Positions 23,894 to 32,760 of a stretch of 64,000 nt of DNA are shown here, in pieces. Made by a program: the position numbers and the translations under genes. The notes beneath the pieces are model-generated. The model was not told the origin of the DNA and searched no databases. It saw only the letters and a list, made by a program, of their open reading frames with translations. The stretch comes from Paraburkholderia phenazinium (GTDB taxonomy: Bacteria > Pseudomonadota > Gammaproteobacteria > Burkholderiales > Burkholderiaceae). Position 1 is the stretch's first letter. The number at the start of each line of letters is the position of its first letter. Where the stretch lies: NCBI RefSeq assembly GCF_900142845.1, contig NZ_FSRU01000001.1, positions 1,798,001-1,862,000 of the forward strand, written 5' to 3'.

Positions 23894-25204
23894 ATGGCCA
23901 AAGTCATCATTACCGCGATCGGCTCCGCCGGCGACGTGCATCCGCTGATCGGTATCGGCGCTTCGCTGGCGGCGCGTGGGCACCGGATCGTATTCTGCAC
24001 GCACGCGCCGTTTGCGGAGCTGGCGGAGCGGCGCGGCTTCCAGTTCGTGCCCATCGGCACGCGTGAAGAATATGCCGCCGCGATGGCCGATCCGGCGCTG
24101 TGGCATCCGCGCACCTCGTTTCGAACCTTGTGGAACGTAATCGCACCGACGTTGCGGCCGCATTTCGACACGCTCGCTTCGCTCACCGATGCCGATACGG
24201 TGCTGGTCGGCACGCTATGGGCGTTTTCGGCGCGTCTGATGCAGGAGATCCACGGCGTGCCGTTTGTCTCGGTGCAGGTGTCGCCTTCCACGCTGCTGTC
24301 GGCTCATGCGCCGCCCACCCATAAGCGCCTGACGATCCCGCGACGCCTGCCGCTCGCGCTCAAGACCGGCTTGTTGAGCATGGTGGAGCATCACGTTCTC
24401 GACAAGGTATGCGGGCCGGCCTTGAACGTGCTGCGCCGGGAACTGGGTCTGTTGCCTGCCCGACGCATCATGGGAGAGTGGTTGCATTCGACCGACGGCA
24501 TCCTGTGCCTCTTCCCCGAGTGGTTTGCGCAACCGCAGCCCGACTGGCCGAAACCTCATCTGCTGGGCGGCTTTCCGCTGTTCAACGACATCGGCACGCA
24601 AGCGCCCGATAGCGGCCTCGACGCCTTCCTTGCGGCGGGCGAGCGGCCGCTGGTCTTTACAGCGGGTTCGACGCTGATCGACAACAAGCGTTATGCCAGC
24701 ACGGTAGAAGAGTCGCTGCGCGAGACCGGGCTGCGCGGCATTCTGCTCACACCGGATGCCGGCACCGCAGATGCGCACGATGCTCAAAGCACGCTGCTCA
24801 AACGCCGCTATGTGCCGATGGGGACGCTGTTGCCACGATGCCGCGCGCTGGTTCACCACGGCGGCATCGGTACGGCGGCGCTGGCCTATGCGGCGGGGAT
24901 TGCGCAGATCGTGACGCCTTTTGCGCATGACCAGTTCGATAACGCCCAGCGCGTTGCCGATAGCGGTTGCGGCATCCGTATCGATGCGCCGGTGAATGGC
25001 CGAACGCTCGCGCGTGCGATCGAAAAGGTGCTGGGCAGTCCGTCGATCGCGATTCAATGCGGCCGCATCCAGGACCGTTTGTCGGGCGCCGTGGATGGCT
25101 GCGACGCGGCTGCACGATACATCGAGCGTTTCGCGGCGCCGCGTGCGCAGCCCGCGCATGCAACGAGCGCACGCGTCGAACTGGGCGAGGTGCAGCGGGC
25201 ATGA
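23894..25204 (+). CDS. rhlB: RhlB, rhamnosyltransferase 1 catalytic subunit
   Basis: 436 residues from the ATG at 23894. It transfers L-rhamnose from dTDP-rhamnose to HAA and yields mono-rhamnolipid. It belongs to the GT1/UDP-glycosyltransferase-like group: N-terminal G-S-A-G-D-V-H-P-L-I-G-I-G and C-terminal nucleotide-binding block V-H-H-G-G-I-G-T-A-A-L-A-Y-A-A-G, ending in P-F-A-H-D-Q-F-D-N-A. The gene overlaps the exporter gene by four bases (ATGA), showing translational coupling. No rmlBDAC genes are in the window, so dTDP-rhamnose must come from elsewhere. Confidence 0.93.
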   Translation: MAKVIITAIGSAGDVHPLIGIGASLAARGHRIVFCTHAPFAELAERRGFQFVPIGTREEYAAAMADPALWHPRTSFRTLWNVIAPTLRPHFDTLASLTDADTVLVGTLWAFSARLMQEIHGVPFVSVQVSPSTLLSAHAPPTHKRLTIPRRLPLALKTGLLSMVEHHVLDKVCGPALNVLRRELGLLPARRIMGEWLHSTDGILCLFPEWFAQPQPDWPKPHLLGGFPLFNDIGTQAPDSGLDAFLAAGERPLVFTAGSTLIDNKRYASTVEESLRETGLRGILLTPDAGTADAHDAQSTLLKRRYVPMGTLLPRCRALVHHGGIGTAALAYAAGIAQIVTPFAHDQFDNAQRVADSGCGIRIDAPVNGRTLARAIEKVLGSPSIAIQCGRIQDRLSGAVDGCDAAARYIERFAAPRAQPAHATSARVELGEVQRA

Positions 25205-26790
25205 GCTCATCCTCCACGTCGACGTTGGCAAGCGCAGCGGGCGAGGGCGGCCATCCGTCCGGCGGTGCGTTGCCGGCCATGCGTGGCGCGCGGCTCGCTC
25301 TGCTGACCTTTGCGTTATCGCTCGCTACCTTCATCGAGGTATTGGACTCGACGGTCACCAATGTCGCGGTCCCGGCAATCTCGGGCGGTCTCGGCGTGTC
25401 GAACAGTCAGGGCACGTGGGTCATCAGTTCCTACTCGGTGGCGGCCGCCATTGCGGTGCCCCTGACCGGCTGGTTGTCGAGGCGGGTAGGCGAAACACGC
25501 CTGTTCGTGAGCGCCGTGATCCTGTTCACGTTGACGTCGCTTTTGTGCGGCGTGGCAGGCGACTTCCACCTGCTGGTGATCTGCCGCACGCTGCAAGGCC
25601 TGTGTTCCGGGCCGATGGTGCCGCTCTCGCAGACCATCCTGCTGCGCACCTTCCCACCCGACAAGCGGGTCGTGGCCCTCGCCCTGTGGGCGATGACGGT
25701 CTTGCTGGCGCCGATCTTCGGGCCGGTTGTCGGCGGCTGGATCATCGACAATTTCTCGTGGCCGTGGATTTTCCTGATCAACCTGCCGATCGGCCTGTTT
25801 TCGTTTGCGGTCTGCACGGCGCTATTGCGTCCGACCGGCCGGCCGTCGACGCGCGAGCCGATCGATCTGGTGGGCATCGTGCTGCTCGTAGTCGGCGTCG
25901 GCTCGCTGCAGGCCATGCTCGATCTGGGCCATGACGCGGGGTGGTTCGATTCCTCGCTGATTCTTGGCTTGGCGATCGCGGCTGCGCTCGCGATCGGCTC
26001 CCTGCTGATCTGGGAGGCGGGCGAGGCGCACCCGGTTGTCGATCTGAGCCTGTTCCGGGATCGAACCTTTTCGTTCTGCGTACTGATCATCTCGCTGGGC
26101 ATGATGAGTTTTTCGGTCGTGGGCGTGATTTTTCCGCTCTGGTTGCAGGCGGTGATGGGCTACACCGCCTATCACGCGGGACTGGCCACCGCGCCGCTCG
26201 GCATTCTGGCGCTGGTGTTTTCGATTCTGGTGGGGCTGTTCTCGGCACGCTTCGATGCGCGCGTCCTGGCAACTTCTGGATTTCTCGTATTCGCGGGCGT
26301 GCTGTGGTGGGATGCACATTTCACGCTGACGATGACGTTCACGCAGATCATTACGCCAGGACTGATTCAGGGCATCGGCCTGCCGTGCTTCTTCATTCCA
26401 CTCACGGCCGCGACGCTGTCGCGCGTGCCGGACGAGAAACTGGCGGCGGCCTCGAGCCTGTCGAACTTCCTGCGCACGCTATCGGCGGCATTCGGGACCG
26501 CGATGAGCGTGACCTTGTGGGACAACCGGGCGAGTTACCACTACGACACGGTTGCGCAATCGGTCACTCAGGCATCCGCCAATACGCAGCGCTTTGTGCA
26601 GGCGCTGCATGGGATGGGCGTGAGCGGCACGCGCGAACTCACGACGCTGCATCAGATCGTGCAGCAGCAGGCGTACATGATGGCCACGGGCGACATGTTC
26701 TTCATGGCGAGCGTCACGTGCCTGGTGCTGGCCGCGATGATGTGGTTGACACGTCCCAGACGCGGCGCGGCCGCGACGCTGGGTCACTGA
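25201..26790 (+). CDS. DHA2-family MFS exporter (EmrB/QacA type)
   Basis: 529 residues, overlapping rhlB by 4 bases. About 14 hydrophobic segments and the motif-C-like and D-S-T-V-T-N-V-A-V-P-A-I region (L-D-S-T-V-T-N-V-A) typify DHA2 drug/H+ antiporters; R-R-V-G-E-T-R is the inter-helix 2-3 loop. Together with the NodT-type outer-membrane factor and the HlyD/EmrA adaptor encoded in the same operon it can form a tripartite pump. In Burkholderia rhl clusters this pump is thought to export rhamnolipids or confer tolerance to them. Substrate is inferred from context. Confidence 0.92.
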   Translation: MSSSSTSTLASAAGEGGHPSGGALPAMRGARLALLTFALSLATFIEVLDSTVTNVAVPAISGGLGVSNSQGTWVISSYSVAAAIAVPLTGWLSRRVGETRLFVSAVILFTLTSLLCGVAGDFHLLVICRTLQGLCSGPMVPLSQTILLRTFPPDKRVVALALWAMTVLLAPIFGPVVGGWIIDNFSWPWIFLINLPIGLFSFAVCTALLRPTGRPSTREPIDLVGIVLLVVGVGSLQAMLDLGHDAGWFDSSLILGLAIAAALAIGSLLIWEAGEAHPVVDLSLFRDRTFSFCVLIISLGMMSFSVVGVIFPLWLQAVMGYTAYHAGLATAPLGILALVFSILVGLFSARFDARVLATSGFLVFAGVLWWDAHFTLTMTFTQIITPGLIQGIGLPCFFIPLTAATLSRVPDEKLAAASSLSNFLRTLSAAFGTAMSVTLWDNRASYHYDTVAQSVTQASANTQRFVQALHGMGVSGTRELTTLHQIVQQQAYMMATGDMFFMASVTCLVLAAMMWLTRPRRGAAATLGH

Positions 26791-26811
26791 GCCGACGATG
26801 GAGCGAATGCG

Positions 26812-27768
26812 ATGACGACCCTTGGCGCACTGGTGGTTCTGTTTCATCCGACGGCCGACGAACTCGCGCGGGTGGTCGCCTTGCGCGAGCGTTGCGACGG
26901 CCTTACGGTGGTCGATAACTCGCCGCAAGTGAATCCGGCGGTCGCCGCGCAACTGGCGGCGCACGACATCACGCTGCTGTACAACGGCAATCGCAACGGC
27001 ATCGCGGGTGCGCTCAATGGTGGACTAGCCAGCCAGTTCGAGCAGGGCATGGATGCGGTGGCCCTGTTCGATCAGGACTCCGTGGTGCCGGCCGGCTATT
27101 TTCCGGCGATGCGCGACACGTGCGCCGCGCTCGGCACGGGGGCATTCATGGCCGGACCGCGCATCTTCGATGAAAACGATCAGCGCTTCCTGCCCGAACT
27201 GGCGAGCGACGGTCTCACGGTGCAACGTCTCAAGCTGCACGAAGGCGTCGCACCGCAACGCTGCGCCTTTCTGATTTCTTCGGGCTGCCTGGTTTCGCGC
27301 AAGGCCTTCGAGACGCTGGGCCGCTTCGACGAAGCGTTGTTTATCGATCACGTCGATACTGAATACTGCTTGCGCGCCCTGGCGCGTAACGTCCCGCTAT
27401 ACGTCGTACCGTCGTTGATCCTCTCGCACAGGATCGGCGAGCGACGTCGCCATAAGCTGGGTCCGTTCCATATGACCGCGACGCATCATCCGTGGTATCG
27501 GCGCTATTACAGCGCCCGCAATGCGATGCAGCTCGGACTGCAGTACGGCATGCGCTTCCCGGTCGCGATCGTGCCGAACCTGCTGACACTTTGGCAGATC
27601 GTGCAGGTCCTCCTGCTCGAAGAGGACAAGCTCGCCAAGCTCAACGGCATCCTCCTCGGTGTGTCGGATGGTCTGTTCGGACGTCTCGGTCCGCTGGAGC
27701 GCACGCGGCCCGCGCTTGCCGCACGCTTTGCACACTCGGCATCCGCTCACAGGACGCAGTACGAATGA
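26812..27768 (+). CDS. rhlC: RhlC, rhamnosyltransferase 2
   Basis: 318 residues. It adds the second rhamnose and yields di-rhamnolipid. A GT2-family fold: N-terminal G-A-L-V-V-L-F-H-P and V-V-D-N-S, then the acceptor/metal region A-L-F-D-Q-D-S-V-V and I-D-H-V-D-T-E-Y-C-L-R-A. A hydrophobic C-terminal stretch (V-A-I-V-P-N-L-L-T-L-W) may anchor it at the inner membrane. Placement two genes after rhlB in one operon is the Burkholderia arrangement; in Pseudomonas aeruginosa rhlC is elsewhere. Its stop overlaps the start of the outer-membrane factor gene by four bases. Confidence 0.93.
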   Translation: MTTLGALVVLFHPTADELARVVALRERCDGLTVVDNSPQVNPAVAAQLAAHDITLLYNGNRNGIAGALNGGLASQFEQGMDAVALFDQDSVVPAGYFPAMRDTCAALGTGAFMAGPRIFDENDQRFLPELASDGLTVQRLKLHEGVAPQRCAFLISSGCLVSRKAFETLGRFDEALFIDHVDTEYCLRALARNVPLYVVPSLILSHRIGERRRHKLGPFHMTATHHPWYRRYYSARNAMQLGLQYGMRFPVAIVPNLLTLWQIVQVLLLEEDKLAKLNGILLGVSDGLFGRLGPLERTRPALAARFAHSASAHRTQYE

Positions 27769-29309
27769 GGCACGCTCTTTTAACACGGCTGCTGTGGCCG
27801 GTTCCCGCGCTGCTGGTCGCATATACGCTCGCCGGCTGCGTCGACGACGCCGGTTTGCATGCAAGCGTCAAACCGTTGACGCCCGCTGTCGATGCGCTGG
27901 TCGCGACGACCGGCACCCAAAACAACGGCACATGGCCCGCGCCCGGCTGGGTCGAGCAGTATCGCGATCCGCAACTCAACCAACTGGTGAGCGAAGCGTT
28001 GCAGCAGAATCCGGATATGCAGATCGCCAAGGCCAGAATCGGCGTGGCGCAGTCGCAACTGGAGCAGTTTGCTTCGCTGACGGGCCTCACGGGAACGGCC
28101 GGCGCCACGGTGACCAAGGCGCGCTTGCCGCAGCCGCCCAACGTCGCGAATGTGTCGGTCGACGGCCAGACCTTTCCGGTACAGTTGTTCAGCGATCCGA
28201 CCGCCTCGCCGTCCGCGCTGTTCGCAGGACTGAGCTATCAGTTGGACCTGTGGGGCAAGAATGCCGCCTTGACGCGCGGACTGATATCCGAGCGCGACGC
28301 CGAGCGCGTGGACGCGGAAGAGGCGCGGCTCTCGCTGACCGTCGCACTGGTGACGCTGTATTTCGAGCTCGACCGCGCCTTCGCGATGCAGGACAACCTG
28401 CGCGAGAAGCAACATGCGAGCGACTACGTCAGCGAGGTGACGCGCGAACGTTTCGCACGCGGTCTCGACAACGCCTACGACGCCGCCGACACAGCACTCA
28501 AGCAAAACCGGCTGCTCGCGCAGACCGAGCTCAACGACGAGCGCATCAAGCTCACGCAATTGCAGATCGGGGTGCTGACGGGCCGCGGCGCGGAACGAGG
28601 ATTGTCGATCCGGCGGCCGCAACTCGCCGACGTCGACGATGCGGCGCTACCTGCACGCCTGCCGGTGGATCTGTTGGGGCGGCGGCCGGATATCGTGGCG
28701 GCCCGGCTGCGCGCCGAGGCGGCCGTGGCGAATGTCGATGCGACGCGCGCGCAGTTCTATCCGGACGTCAATCTCGTCGCATTTGCGGGTCTGACGGCGC
28801 TCACGCCGGCCTCGCTGTTTACCCGCTCGGCGTTGACCGGCTCGGTCGGGCCGGCAATCTCACTGCCGATCTTCGACCGCAGCCGCCTGCGCGCGAAGTT
28901 GGGCGGCGATTTTGCCAGTGTCGATTCGGCTGTTAGTCTGTACAACAAAACAATCGAAGGGGCACTGGGCGAAGTGGCGCAACGCCTGACCTCGCTGCGT
29001 ACCGTGGATAAGCTGGTGCAGCAGCAGGCGCAGGCCGTCGACGCGGCGACGCGTATCGTGTCGATCGCCGACGAGCGACACCAGCGCGGCATGGTGATGC
29101 AAAAGGACGTGATGCTGGCCGACCTGACGCTGCTGGACGAGCGCGCCGAGCAGGTCGACTTGCAGACGCAGCGCCGCGCGTTGCAGGTTGCGTTGATTGG
29201 CGCGCTAGGCGGCGGCTTCGACGAGCAGACGCTCGCCGGGCCGCCGATTTCCCATTTCCAGGCTGCTTTTCCATCACACGGCCGCATCACGGATACGCAC
29301 TTCGACTGA
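27765..29309 (+). CDS. NodT-family outer-membrane efflux lipoprotein
   Basis: 514 residues from the ATG at 27765 (ATGA overlap with rhlC). A lipoprotein signal ends in T-L-A-G-C with Cys25 as the lipidated residue. The body has two repeats typical of TolC/OprM-type factors, with L-D-L-W-G-K-N-A and L-P-I-F-D-R-S-R-L-R landmarks and long coiled-coil helices. It forms the outer-membrane channel of a tripartite exporter; partners are encoded directly before (MFS exporter) and after (HlyD/EmrA adaptor). High confidence in family, substrate by context only. Confidence 0.93.
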   Translation: MRHALLTRLLWPVPALLVAYTLAGCVDDAGLHASVKPLTPAVDALVATTGTQNNGTWPAPGWVEQYRDPQLNQLVSEALQQNPDMQIAKARIGVAQSQLEQFASLTGLTGTAGATVTKARLPQPPNVANVSVDGQTFPVQLFSDPTASPSALFAGLSYQLDLWGKNAALTRGLISERDAERVDAEEARLSLTVALVTLYFELDRAFAMQDNLREKQHASDYVSEVTRERFARGLDNAYDAADTALKQNRLLAQTELNDERIKLTQLQIGVLTGRGAERGLSIRRPQLADVDDAALPARLPVDLLGRRPDIVAARLRAEAAVANVDATRAQFYPDVNLVAFAGLTALTPASLFTRSALTGSVGPAISLPIFDRSRLRAKLGGDFASVDSAVSLYNKTIEGALGEVAQRLTSLRTVDKLVQQQAQAVDAATRIVSIADERHQRGMVMQKDVMLADLTLLDERAEQVDLQTQRRALQVALIGALGGGFDEQTLAGPPISHFQAAFPSHGRITDTHFD

Positions 29310-30503
29310 ATGTATAACGACATCAAAGAACATACTCAGGCCAGCGAAACCGAGGCTGCCGCCGCGAAGCAAGCCGCCAGACGTGCGACTCGCCGACGGC
29401 GGCTCGCGCTTTTTTTAGGGGCTGCGGCAGTAGCGGCGTTGATCGCGCTTGCGTGGTGGGGCTTCACCGCGCGCTTTTACGAGGAAACCGACGACGCCTA
29501 TGTGGCCGGCAATATCGTGCAGATCGCCGCGCAGATTCCGGGCACGGTGACGGACATCCTCGTATCCAACACGCAGCGCGTGCGGGCTGGACAGAGCCTC
29601 GCGAAGCTCGACGATACCGAGGCGGCGGTGGCGTACACCCAGGCCCAGGCGCAGCTTGCGCTCGCGGTGCGGCAGGTCGCCAACGCGACGCTCTCGCGCG
29701 GCTCGTACGTGGAGGCGATCAAGGCTCGCCGCGCGGAACTGGCGCTCGCGCAACAGGCATTGGCGGCGCGTGACCACTCCGCGATCGAGATCGTCTCGCC
29801 CGAGGAACTGGCGCACGCTCGCGAAACGGTGGCGGTCGCCGAGGCGAATCTCGCTGCGGCGCAGTCGCAGCTCGATGCGGCCCGTGTGCTGGGCGGCGGG
29901 CAAGCGCTCGAGGCCAATCCGACGGTGCTCCAGGCCGCCGCGCAACTGCGGCTTGCGTTCCGCAATCTGCAGCGTTCGACGATCGTGTCGCCGGTGGACG
30001 GCACAGTGGGGCAGCGCTCGGTGCAAATCGGGCAGCAGGTGGGCCCGGGCGTGCCGCTCATGTCGATCATCCCGCTCGAGCGGTTATGGGTTGAAGCCAA
30101 TTTCAAGGAAGGGCAGATCCGCCATATGCGGGTCGGCCAGCCGGTGCGCATCGTGTCGGATGTGTATGGATCGCAGGTGGTGTATCGCGGCCGGGTGGAA
30201 GGGTTTTCGGCGGGGACGGGTAGCGCGTTTTCGATGCTGCCTTCGCAGAACGCGGCGGGCAACTGGATCAAGGTGGTGCAGCGGGTGCCGATTGTGATTT
30301 CTCTCGATGCGGACGAGCTGGCTGCGCATCCGTTGAGATTGGGACTCTCGATGCAGGTGTCGGTGGATACGCATGTGCGCACGGGGGCGCTGATTGGCAA
30401 TGACGTGCCGCCGCCGGTTCAGCGTACGCGAGTGTATGACGAAGGGGCGGCGGAGGCCGAGGCGGTGATTGCGCGGGTGATTCGGGAGAATGAGGGGAAA
30501 TAA
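29310..30503 (+). CDS. HlyD/EmrA-type membrane-fusion adaptor
   Basis: 397 residues, starting directly after the stop of the NodT-type gene. One N-terminal membrane helix (about residues 30-50) follows a basic stretch R-R-A-T-R-R-R-R. Then come E-E-T-D-D-A-Y-V-A-G-N, the biotinyl-lipoyl half-motifs (V-R-A-G-Q-S-L-A-K-L-D-D), a coiled-coil hairpin and a beta-barrel domain (R-I-V-S-D-V-Y-G). This is the EmrA pattern that pairs with DHA2 exporters. It is the last gene of the rhamnolipid operon; the following TetR gene has its own promoter. Confidence 0.93.
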   Translation: MYNDIKEHTQASETEAAAAKQAARRATRRRRLALFLGAAAVAALIALAWWGFTARFYEETDDAYVAGNIVQIAAQIPGTVTDILVSNTQRVRAGQSLAKLDDTEAAVAYTQAQAQLALAVRQVANATLSRGSYVEAIKARRAELALAQQALAARDHSAIEIVSPEELAHARETVAVAEANLAAAQSQLDAARVLGGGQALEANPTVLQAAAQLRLAFRNLQRSTIVSPVDGTVGQRSVQIGQQVGPGVPLMSIIPLERLWVEANFKEGQIRHMRVGQPVRIVSDVYGSQVVYRGRVEGFSAGTGSAFSMLPSQNAAGNWIKVVQRVPIVISLDADELAAHPLRLGLSMQVSVDTHVRTGALIGNDVPPPVQRTRVYDEGAAEAEAVIARVIRENEGK

Positions 30504-30570
30504 GCCGGCCCCATCCGGTTTCCGCAGCCGTTACGCCCTCTCCAATACCCCCACCCTCGCCAGGCTTGAT

Positions 30571-30589
30571 TTGTTGAACGGATAGTCAT
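30571..30589 (+). promoter_or_regulatory. Probable TetR operator, copy 1
   Basis: TTGTTGAACGGATAGTCAT, 14 bases before the ATG of the TetR gene. It matches the copy at 31245 at 17 of 19 positions. It overlaps the likely -10 (CATAAT at 30587-30592), so binding would repress. Confidence 0.7.
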
Positions 30590-30602
30590 AATATCCATTC
30601 CC

Positions 30603-31229
30603 ATGACGCCACCCGCCATTTCGAAGAAGTCCCGCACCGCCAATGCCCGAGGCCGCCCGCGCGAGTTCGACACGCCCACCGTACTCGCGCACGCAAGCGA
30701 GGTGTTCTGGCGCCACGGCTACCACGCGACTTCGATCGACGACCTCTGCAAGGCAACCGGCCTGTTGCGCGGCAGCCTGTACGGTGTGTTCGGCGACAAG
30801 CACGGCATCATGCTGGCCGCCCTCGATCACTACGCGGACGGTTCGATTGCCCGGCTTGCCGAACGTCTGAACGCGCCGCTGCCGCCCATGGAGGCGCTGC
30901 ATAGCGCCATTCTGCACTACGCCAAGGCGGCCGCCGCGCTGTCCACGCAACGCAGTTGCCTGATTACCAACACCGCACTGGAAATGCAGTCGGACGACGA
31001 GGCGCTGCGCGAGCGCATCGGCTCGATCCAGCGCCGCATGGCCACGCTGCTTGCCGCGGCCGTGATTCGCGGCCAGGCGAGCGGGGCGTTCAGTTCGACG
31101 CTCGACGAAAAAGCGGTCAGCAATTTTCTGCTGTGCATTATCCAGGGCCTGCGTGTGCTCGGCCGGGTCGCTCACGAGGAGCGCGAGTTGACCGCCATCG
31201 TGGATATCGCGATGCGCGCGCTCGTCTAA
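30603..31229 (+). CDS. TetR-family repressor
   Basis: 208 residues. The N-terminal helix-turn-helix region (residues about 20-70) shows the family pattern A-S-E-V-F-W-R-H-G-Y-H-A-T-S-I-D-D-L-C-K and G-L-L-R-G-S-L-Y-G-V-F-G-D-K; the rest is a ligand-binding helical domain. It starts a new unit after the efflux genes, with a repeat of its own operator directly after its stop. Its usual target, probably an adjacent transporter gene, seems to have been lost (see the remnant downstream). Control of the rhamnolipid efflux genes is possible but no operator copy was seen in front of them. Confidence 0.92.
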   Translation: MTPPAISKKSRTANARGRPREFDTPTVLAHASEVFWRHGYHATSIDDLCKATGLLRGSLYGVFGDKHGIMLAALDHYADGSIARLAERLNAPLPPMEALHSAILHYAKAAAALSTQRSCLITNTALEMQSDDEALRERIGSIQRRMATLLAAAVIRGQASGAFSSTLDEKAVSNFLLCIIQGLRVLGRVAHEERELTAIVDIAMRALV

Positions 31230-31244
31230 ATTTTTTTTGCCTAA

Positions 31245-31263
31245 TTGTTGAACAAATAGTCAT
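31245..31263 (+). promoter_or_regulatory. Probable TetR operator, copy 2
   Basis: TTGTTGAACAAATAGTCAT, 15 bases after the TetR stop. Its last two bases are the first two of an ATG (31262) that opens a very short frame, so the arrangement mimics that in front of the TetR gene. Confidence 0.7.
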
Positions 31264-31466
31264 GAATAGTGAGTGCGCCAAATCCACGCCGGCGGCCTTC
31301 GCTGCGCCTGGCCGGGCGACGTCCCACGCCCCACGCCTATGCCCATGCCCATGCCCATGCCTTCCAGTACAGCCTCGCTATTAATGCGCTATTGATGCTG
31401 ATATGCATCGGACCAAGCATCCTGTTGGTGCGGCATCAGCAACTCGCGGTGCGGCGTGCCAGCTAA
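31262..31466 (+). pseudogene. Remnant of a membrane protein gene, probably a transporter
   Basis: After the second TetR operator an ATG at 31262 opens a 40-codon frame with no recognisable sequence. In another frame, the DNA to the TAA at 31464-31466 encodes a hydrophobic helix followed by a short basic tail (F-Q-Y-S-L-A-I-N-A-L-L-M-L-I, then V-R-H-Q-Q-L-A-V-R-R-A-S). It reads like the last transmembrane segment of a transporter. Between them lies a run of CATGCC repeats. The simplest explanation is an internal deletion that fused the promoter/start of a TetR-controlled transporter to its 3' end. Not proven; the helix may also be chance. Confidence 0.4.
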
Positions 31467-31946
31467 ATCGTGATAACCCCGCACCATTCCCGGTATTGCA
31501 CTGCACCGCATTAATGCAGCGCTCCCGCAGTACTGGAAATTCATGGGTGATTGGGCTGTTTATGGATGGTTTTGGCAATAATTGATCAGATAAAAACCAT
31601 TCAAAGATTCAAATGGATTTCAATGTCTGACAAATTATCCTCCGGCATCTTTTACGCTGGGATATTAGCCGTCGCGTAAATTGTTCCCGCGTCAGGCGTC
31701 TGGGAGCGGGCCTGAAACCCCATGAAGCATAGGGGTTTCGCCGTATGAGCATTGTTTCACCCAGTGAGCCGATGACCGAATTCCGATTCCCGTCTGCATG
31801 AAAACGGTATCAATAAAAATCGCTTGCAGACCGTAAATTCGATTGTTAATCTTGGCAAACTTTAAAATCTTTTGCCAGCCACCTGTCTGAGACAATGGGT
31901 TAAAACACGCCAAGGCCACTTCAACGCTTTAGTCCCGGGGATTGAT
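31467..31946. other. Intergenic region without a supported gene
   Basis: About 480 bases, AT-richer than its surroundings. Short frames exist but none has codon use or sequence like a gene. A CCCATGAAGCATAGGGG hairpin-like stretch near 31720 (short stem CCC/GGG) is too weak to call. It probably includes the promoter of the DUF2158 gene. Confidence 0.4.
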
Positions 31947-32225
31947 ATGCTGACCGCCACCCTCGATACATTCGATACACCAATCGCGCCGCTGAATGTC
32001 GGCGATGTGGTTACGCTCAAGTCGGGCGGCCCGCGCATGACGGTCACCTACTTTGGGCCCGTTGCGTTGACGGCGGGTGACTGGGTGGTTTGCCAATGGT
32101 TCGACGAGCATGGCGAACTGCGCCAGGAGATGTTCGAGCAGGAGCACGTCCGGCTCGAACCGCGCTCCATCCCGCCAGGCTCAGTCCACGTGGGCCGTTT
32201 CGCGCGCGTTGCCCGTCCCGGCTGA
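31947..32225 (+). CDS. DUF2158/YodC-family small protein
   Basis: 92 residues from the ATG at 31947; the frame runs upstream to 31872 without similarity. The motif N-V-G-D-V-V-T-L-K-S-G-G-P-x-M-T-V and W-V-V-C-Q-W-F, then E-H-V-R-L is that of YodC-like small beta-barrel proteins of unknown function, widespread in proteobacteria. No signal or membrane segment. It stands alone, convergent with the acetyltransferase/LysE pair. Confidence 0.85.
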   Translation: MLTATLDTFDTPIAPLNVGDVVTLKSGGPRMTVTYFGPVALTAGDWVVCQWFDEHGELRQEMFEQEHVRLEPRSIPPGSVHVGRFARVARPG

Positions 32226-32278
32226 CATGCGCCGTTCATTCAGCCGCTCGTGCTCGTGCGGCTCACCCGCTTGAGGTC

Positions 32279-32758
32279 TCACGCCGCCGGGGGCGCGTCT
32301 ACGGCTTTGGCCATTTCGGTGGTCGGTGCCCAGCCGAGTCCCGCGTAAAGCGGCCGCCCCTTCTCCGTGGCGTGCAGGATCGCATACGGCAAACCCCGCT
32401 CGCTAAACGCCGCCTCCGCCCGATCCATCAGCGCGCGTGCTATGCCGCGCTGCCGGTGGCTCGGCTCCACATACACGTTCAGCACGTAGCCACGCCGGTC
32501 CTGTTCCGGGTGCAGCGGATGCGGCGGCCAGTCGATTGCCATCAGGCCGATGCCGGCCACCGGCGTGTCGCCGTCGAGCGTGATAAAGCCGAAATACGAA
32601 CCGTCGGCGAGGCGCGGCTGCAGCCAGCTCCGAAAGGCCGGCGTCATCTGGTCGAGGACGGCCGGCTCGCGACCGGCCTCACGGAACATCTCATAGCGGT
32701 GGCGGCAAATCAGGTCGAGGTCGCCGGCCAGCAGTGGGCGCGTGTGCAGCGTGCCCAT
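32279..32758 (-). CDS. GNAT-family N-acetyltransferase
   Basis: 159 residues from the ATG at 32758, just 2 bases after the stop of the LysE-type gene, so the two form an operon. The acetyl-CoA binding motif A appears as V-L-N-V-Y-V-E-P-S-H-R-Q-R-G-I-A-R-A-L-M, with the Q-R-G-I-A pyrophosphate loop, and a C-terminal L-Y-A-G-L-G-W motif B. It acetylates an amine of a small molecule or protein; the pairing with an amino-acid exporter hints at an amino-acid-like substrate. Confidence 0.88.
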   Translation of the reverse strand: MGTLHTRPLLAGDLDLICRHRYEMFREAGREPAVLDQMTPAFRSWLQPRLADGSYFGFITLDGDTPVAGIGLMAIDWPPHPLHPEQDRRGYVLNVYVEPSHRQRGIARALMDRAEAAFSERGLPYAILHATEKGRPLYAGLGWAPTTEMAKAVDAPPAA

Positions 32759-32760
32759 GC

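Noticed and set aside
31330..31360. Tandem CATGCC hexamers as a phase-variation repeat
   Set aside because: Only three to four copies, imperfect, and not within a functional gene; more likely a product of the deletion at this place.
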